A stretch of 9,549 nucleotides of DNA, from contig CADCON010000051.1 in assembly GCA_902803035.1 (NCBI GenBank), positions 1 through 9,549 of the forward strand, read 5' to 3'. This stretch comes from an uncultured Ruminococcus sp. Lineage in GTDB: Bacteria > Bacillota > Clostridia > Oscillospirales > Acutalibacteraceae. A model generated the notes under the pieces. That model made no database searches, had not been told where the DNA came from, and saw only the letters and a list, made by a program, of their open reading frames with translations. The translations under genes were made by a program, and so were the position numbers. Below are positions 6,299 through 9,549 of the stretch, piece after piece (position 1 is the first letter of the stretch; every line of letters starts with the position of its first letter).

Positions 6299-7935
6299 GG
6301 AATGCCGTGCCACGACAGCGAATTGACGCCGTCGCCCAGTCCCTTGCTGCGGGAGAGAATGAGATCCGCGACAGCCTTTCCTTCCGTGCCGAAAACGGGA
6401 AGGGGGCGGTAATTGTTCTTTGCACTGCCGCTGGAGGTGGTCAGGCAGGGAATGACCGTGACGCGGGCGGGAGAAATCTTCCCGCCGCCGTCCTTGGAGA
6501 ACATGGCGCGCAGAATGACAGTGCGCGGGTTCCTGGCGTTTTTGTTGCCGCCGAAGCTGAAATTGCCGATGCTGTAGAAGATGTAACGACCCTTGTAAAG
6601 CTCCGCTCCCTGCAGCACATGGGGGTGATGCCCCACAATCATATCTACGCCGGCGTCGATCATGGCGTGGGCGGCTTCCACCTGCGAAGCGAGCGGCTTT
6701 TTTTCAAGTTCCTCGCCCCAATGGACATTCATGATAATGACCGTGCCGTCCTGTCTGTACTGAGCGACGGCGTTTTCGACGTGCTCGCGGAATTCGTCGG
6801 TGTAGTCCGAATGGATCATTTTCATGGAGAGCATGACGATACGGATGCCGTTGACATAGAGCAGGGCGGGCGAATAGTAGGAGGTGTATTTCACGCCCGC
6901 GTCGCGCAGGGTGTCGATGGTGTCGTTGTAGCCGGTGTCGTAATAATCGAAGGTGTGATTGTTTTCGACCGTGACCGCCTCGACCGATGACCGGGTGAGA
7001 ATATCGACATAGGAAGGCTCCCCCCGGAAGAAGAACTGCTTGTCCTTGTGCCTGCGGGACTGCGTGAGCGTGCCCTCGAAATTGATCATGGTGATATCGT
7101 CGGCGGCGAAGACCTGTTTCGTCAGGTCAAAAGGATAGGTGACGCTGCCGGAATTCTGATAGACGGCGGGAAACAGGCCGGGCCCGTTTTCCTCGTTGTA
7201 ATAGGCGAAGGTGCAGTCGCCGGCGAAGGAAACTGTCAGGGCGGCGGCATTCTTTTCGCCCTGGCACCAGGCGAGGAGCGACGCCCTGCGGAGGACGTTT
7301 CCGGTCAGCGAATCCATTCCGGCGTTTCTGGCGGATTTCACGAGAGCGGCATACAGGGTGGGAACGTCGCCGGAGCCGTCCGCGCCCGCGTCCGCGACCG
7401 CCAGCAGATTCCGCAGCACAGCCAGCGCGGGCGCGGCCTGCGCGCTGCCGGAATGACCGAGCCGGACGGCCATGACACGCAGACGATCCATGGATTCATC
7501 GGAGCCGTCGGAAGCCAGAGCCGAAACGGCTGCTTCGGCGGCGGCGGAAAAATCGTCGTAGACCGAAACATTCAGATGCGCCTTGAGATCCGGCCCGGCG
7601 ACGGCGATAATTTTGGCTTCGCCGGGCGCGGCGGCGGTGACTCTTCCGCTGTCGTCTATGACGGCGACGCGCGGGTCGGTGCTGCTCCAGATGACGCTGG
7701 CATTCCCGTCCGCGCCGGAGAGCCGGGCGGCGCACTGGTGGGACTGACCGGTCTGCAGGGCGAAATCCCCGCCTTCAATGGTGAGGGAAGGCGCGGATTT
7801 CGCGGACGTGTTGCCCTGTGAGCGGGAGCCGCCGCGCGGGCGCGTCTGATTTTTACGCAGCCCCATGAAGGCGAGGGTGATGACGGTGGAAAGCATCAGC
7901 ACAATGATAAAGACAATGCGGATTGTTTTTTTCAT
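6295..7935 (-). CDS. CapA family protein with N-terminal anchor and BIG2 domain
   Basis: A 546-residue protein. Residues 5-25 form one hydrophobic segment after MKK, most likely an uncleaved signal anchor placing the rest outside the cell. Residues about 49-126 resemble a bacterial Ig-like (BIG2) domain: VIWSSTDPRVAVIDDSGRVT (81-100) followed by GEAKIIAV (105-112). Residues 128-230 are an Ala-rich, probably helical spacer. Residues about 233-500 are a CapA (poly-gamma-glutamate capsule synthesis) metallophosphatase-like domain: FAGD (237-240), NFEGT (285-289), NNHTFDYYD (325-333), HWGEE (405-409), GHHPHVLQG (435-443) and YSIGNFSFGG (454-463). The likely metal-binding Asp, Asn and His residues are present. 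Substrate is unknown; many CapA-like proteins are unrelated to capsule. The start ATG at 7933-7935 is 11 nt after AAAGGAG; GTG at 7944 is too close. It follows trmL by 45 bp and probably shares its promoter. Confidence 0.93.
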   Translation of the reverse strand: MKKTIRIVFIIVLMLSTVITLAFMGLRKNQTRPRGGSRSQGNTSAKSAPSLTIEGGDFALQTGQSHQCAARLSGADGNASVIWSSTDPRVAVIDDSGRVTAAAPGEAKIIAVAGPDLKAHLNVSVYDDFSAAAEAAVSALASDGSDESMDRLRVMAVRLGHSGSAQAAPALAVLRNLLAVADAGADGSGDVPTLYAALVKSARNAGMDSLTGNVLRRASLLAWCQGEKNAAALTVSFAGDCTFAYYNEENGPGLFPAVYQNSGSVTYPFDLTKQVFAADDITMINFEGTLTQSRRHKDKQFFFRGEPSYVDILTRSSVEAVTVENNHTFDYYDTGYNDTIDTLRDAGVKYTSYYSPALLYVNGIRIVMLSMKMIHSDYTDEFREHVENAVAQYRQDGTVIIMNVHWGEELEKKPLASQVEAAHAMIDAGVDMIVGHHPHVLQGAELYKGRYIFYSIGNFSFGGNKNARNPRTVILRAMFSKDGGGKISPARVTVIPCLTTSSGSAKNNYRPLPVFGTEGKAVADLILSRSKGLGDGVNSLSWHGIP

Positions 7936-7980
7936 AGGCGGCACGGCTCCTTTCTCCGCGTGGGAAGGGGTGAAAATGCG

Positions 7981-8487
7981 TCAGTCCGCGTCCCAGTCGA
8001 ATTCCCTGAGACGGCCGTAATTCTGAAGCTCCGGAAAGCCCCACTGACGCAGCACTTCATAGACGCCCACGGCGGCGGCGTTGGAAAGATTCAGGCTGCG
8101 GGCCTCTCCCCGCATAGGCAGGCGGACGCAGCGGTCGGGATGGGCATGAAGCAGCGATTCGGGCAGCCCGGCGGTTTCCTTGCCGAAAAGGAGGAAGCAG
8201 TTGTCGGGGTAGTGGACGTCGGAATAGACTTGGCGCGCCTTGGTAGAAAAATAGAAGAAGCTGCCGCCGGGATTTTTCCGGAAGAAATCATCGAGCGAGG
8301 CATAATAAGTGATGTCGAGAAGGTGCCAGTAATCCAGCCCAGCGCGCTTGAGTTTTTTGTCGTCGGGGGTGAAGCCGAGCGGCTCGACGAGATGCAGACG
8401 CGCGCCGGTCGCGGCGCAGGTGCGGGCGATATTGCCGGTATTCTGAGGAATTTCCGGCTCAACGAGAACGATATTCAGCAAAGGCAT
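7981..8487 (-). CDS. trmL: tRNA (cytidine(34)-2'-O)-methyltransferase TrmL
   Basis: A 168-residue SpoU-class (SPOUT) methyltransferase of single-domain TrmL size. Family motifs are EPEIPQNTGNIARTCAATGA (9-28), FGKETAGLPE (101-110) and PMRGEARSLNLSNAAAV (124-140), which build the trefoil-knot S-adenosylmethionine site. TrmL methylates the 2'-OH of the wobble base (C34 or cmnm5U34) in leucine tRNAs, working as a cytoplasmic homodimer. The start ATG at 8485-8487 follows GGAGGT with 8-nt spacing. The gene is preceded by a near-consensus promoter at 8550-8578 and followed after 45 bp by the CapA gene. Nothing odd is seen in the protein. Confidence 0.96.
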   Translation of the reverse strand: MPLLNIVLVEPEIPQNTGNIARTCAATGARLHLVEPLGFTPDDKKLKRAGLDYWHLLDITYYASLDDFFRKNPGGSFFYFSTKARQVYSDVHYPDNCFLLFGKETAGLPESLLHAHPDRCVRLPMRGEARSLNLSNAAAVGVYEVLRQWGFPELQNYGRLREFDWDAD

Positions 8488-8523
8488 GGCAAAAGACCTC
8501 CGGGGATTGGAATGGCGGGCGCG

Positions 8524-8715
8524 TGTGAGCCGCCTGTGATCTGATTATCATTATACACCATGCTGTTGTGAAAATCAATGAAATCATACCATGTTTTCGC
8601 TGCGGCGTCGGGCGCGGGCGTGTGAATGAAAAAACGCGGAGGCGTCAATAATAAAGAAGCGGGCAGCGCGGATGCTTCTGGAGCAAAGGCCGCCCGTGTG
8701 AAACGCCCTTTCACA
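8524..8715 (+). repeat. Cluster of TGTGA words in the divergent intergenic region
   Basis: The plus strand holds TGTGA at 8524, 8535, 8567, 8621 and 8697, plus the inverted TCACA at 8711-8715, within about 190 bp between trmL and the divergent small gene. The last pair forms the 19-bp palindrome TGTGAAACGCCCTTTCACA (8697-8715; 7-bp arms, 5-nt centre). It could be a regulator's operator region or a leader hairpin for the small gene. No convincing promoter for the small gene is seen here; AATAAT at 8647-8652 is a weak -10 candidate without a good -35. Confidence 0.4.
8550..8578 (-). promoter_or_regulatory. Sigma-A promoter for trmL-capA
   Basis: On the minus strand, TTGATT (8573-8578) and TATAAT (8550-8555) are spaced by 17 bp. 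The predicted start is near 8543, giving a leader of roughly 55 nt that ends in the GGAGGT site of trmL. The element is in a local AT-rich island inside GC-rich DNA. Confidence 0.8.
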
Positions 8716-8744
8716 TCAGGAAAAGCAAACGGAGCTGAAACGAA

Positions 8745-8930
8745 ATGAACAGAAGAAAGAGAAGTCTGCCGGGCAGGGGGCTGTGGCTGCTGGCGGGAAT
8801 AGCGGCAGGCGCGGCGGCAGCGATGGGACTGTGCGGAATACCCGGCAAGCGGAAGGTGCGCCGCCGCCTGATGCGCGCCGCCGACGCGGTCAACGACGCG
8901 ATTGACAACATGCTCGGCACGATGAGGTGA
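8745..8930 (+). CDS. Small single-pass membrane protein, unknown function
   Basis: A 61-residue protein: a basic N-terminus (MNRRKRSLPGRG), one hydrophobic Ala/Gly-rich helix at about residues 13-31 (LWLLAGIAAGAAAAMGLCG), then a very basic stretch (KRKVRRRLMR, 35-44) and an amphipathic end (ADAVNDAIDNML). GGAG stands 10 nt before the ATG. An intrinsic terminator follows 20 bp after the TGA, so this is a self-contained transcription unit. That boundary and the coherent topology argue for a real gene despite its size. I do not recognise a named family. The positive charge on both sides leaves the membrane orientation open. Confidence 0.7.
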   Translation: MNRRKRSLPGRGLWLLAGIAAGAAAAMGLCGIPGKRKVRRRLMRAADAVNDAIDNMLGTMR

Positions 8931-8950
8931 GTGCCTGACACTACCCCTGA

Positions 8951-8992
8951 CAGCCGGACGATCCCTTGAAACGGGGCTTGTCCGGCTGTTTT
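8951..8992 (+). terminator. Intrinsic terminator after the small membrane protein gene
   Basis: CAGCCGGAC (8951-8959) pairs perfectly with GTCCGGCTG (8980-8988). A further partial CCC/GGG pairing lies inside the loop, and TTTT follows at 8989-8992. This is a 9-bp GC-rich stem with a short T-run, placed 20 bp after the stop codon. Confidence 0.85.
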
Positions 8993-9022
8993 GGTTGCAT
9001 TAAAATATTTTTGAATAAATAA

Positions 9023-9050
9023 TTGACATTTTTGAGAAATATAGTATAAT
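9023..9050 (+). promoter_or_regulatory. Strong sigma-A promoter for the secreted LRR protein
   Basis: TTGACA (9023-9028) and TATAAT (9045-9050) are both perfect consensus hexamers with a 16-bp spacer. They sit in an AT-rich block (about 8996-9050) that resembles an UP element region. The predicted start is near 9057. Confidence 0.9.
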
Positions 9051-9056
9051 GAAGCC

Positions 9057-9079
9057 AAAGAGTTGTTGTAATACTCTTT
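9057..9079 (+). other. Hairpin at the predicted 5' end of the LRR transcript
   Basis: AAAGAGT (9057-9063) and ACTCTTT (9073-9079) form a perfect 7-bp stem with a 9-nt loop. Transcription from the promoter just upstream should begin at or next to the first base of the stem. The hairpin ends 13 nt before the AAGGAG ribosome binding site (9093-9098), so it leaves that site free. Its placement suggests an mRNA-stabilising 5' stem-loop. Confidence 0.5.
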
Positions 9080-9107
9080 AAAATCATTTCGTAAGGAGCG
9101 AAAGGAC

Positions 9108-9549
9108 ATGAAACAAGCATTAAAGCGCCGTTTCACGCTGCGCACCGCCATTCTGACGGCTGTGACGGTGGCGATGCTGGCCTCGATGACCATGTTCATG
9201 GCAGTCAGCGCGGCGGACGGAGTATCCCCCAGCGACGTCTCACCCTCGGATTATCGGAAAGTGGTCGCTTCCGGTACGGTTTCACCCTCCCAGATGAACG
9301 AGCCGCCGGAAAACCTCGGCGATCCGGTTGTCACCATGACCACCGGTCTGGCGAACGGGAAAAAGATGAATCTGTCTATCGAAGGACAGAATGTGTATGT
9401 GGACTACGGCAACGGCAATCCCGTGGCTTATCCCGGTGACAGAATCGTCCGCGGTTCCACTATCAAGCTGTATGGCAATATTACGTCATTGGTTTGCCGC
9501 TGCAACCAGCTGACCGCGCTCGATGTGTCATACAATCCCACTTTGACGA
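9108..9549 (+). CDS. Secreted leucine-rich-repeat protein, 3' end beyond window
   Basis: The first 147 codons of a longer gene. Residues 1-36 are a signal peptide: basic MKQALKRRFTLR, a hydrophobic core (ILTAVTVAMLASMTMFM), and a cleavage site near AVSA-A at 35/36. The mature N-terminus has a Ser/Pro motif repeated three times (VSPSD, VSPSD, VSPSQ; residues 39-62). After that come a beta-rich region with YGNGNPVAYPGD (100-111) and the first leucine-rich repeat, ITSLVCRCNQLTALDVSYNP (125-144), ended by the window edge. Proteins of this kind are exported by clostridia and often cell-surface attached, but an anchor would lie outside the window. The start ATG follows AAGGAG with 9-nt spacing and a perfect-consensus promoter, so high expression is likely. 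Confidence 0.88.
   Translation, partial: MKQALKRRFTLRTAILTAVTVAMLASMTMFMAVSAADGVSPSDVSPSDYRKVVASGTVSPSQMNEPPENLGDPVVTMTTGLANGKKMNLSIEGQNVYVDYGNGNPVAYPGDRIVRGSTIKLYGNITSLVCRCNQLTALDVSYNPTLT

Noticed and set aside
1905..7710. Recurring GGCATTCC-like words across the window
   Set aside because: Most fall in coding sequence, many on frequent codon pairs such as AAT-GCC, with no fixed position or spacing, so a functional motif is not supported.
8697..8715. CRP/FNR or CcpA site at the TGTGA palindrome
   Set aside because: The TGTGA and TCACA halves are 9 bp apart instead of 6, and the central CG is out of register for a catabolite-repression element.

Overview
The window looks like a chromosomal segment from a fairly GC-rich member of the Clostridia, possibly an uncultured gut Oscillospiraceae/Ruminococcaceae-type bacterium. 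The reasons are Firmicutes-style AGGAGG-type ribosome binding sites, three near-consensus sigma-A promoters in AT-rich islands, and the gene families present (RhuM-Fic, YoaK/DUF1275, DUF4253, CapA, secreted leucine-rich-repeat protein). The taxonomic placement is inferred from style, not proven. No tRNA, rRNA, insertion sequence, integrase or CRISPR array is visible.

Layout. From 1 to about 8490 all genes run on the minus strand. In transcription order they form two units. The first (promoter 8550-8578) carries trmL, a tRNA wobble-base 2'-O-methyltransferase, followed by a membrane-anchored BIG2 + CapA metallophosphatase-like protein. The second (promoter 6197-6225) begins with a RhuM-Fic fusion protein that has an unusual acidic repeat extension. 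It continues with a DUF1275/YoaK membrane protein, an RnfD/NqrB-like membrane protein, an RnfA/RnfE-like membrane protein, a DUF4253 protein, a conserved ~228-residue protein (possibly AlkZ-related), and a radical SAM enzyme that runs off the left edge and appears to start at ATA. Spacing is tight from the Fic gene to the Rnf-like pair. It is looser (65-91 bp) further on, but no internal promoter or terminator is convincing, so all seven may be one transcript.

From about 8600 to the right edge the genes are on the plus strand. They are a 61-residue single-pass membrane protein followed by an intrinsic terminator, then a consensus promoter with a hairpin at the very 5' end of its transcript, driving a secreted leucine-rich-repeat protein cut by the right edge.

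The most noteworthy signals are three. First, a two-gene Rnf-like module whose subunits seem to have lost the covalent-flavin motif and both iron-sulfur cysteines. Second, a 33-bp minisatellite inside the RhuM-Fic gene encoding five 11-residue acidic repeats. Third, the apparent ATA start of the radical SAM gene. None of this amounts to a demonstrated new system. The Rnf-like pair next to Fic and YoaK proteins is the best candidate for something undescribed.
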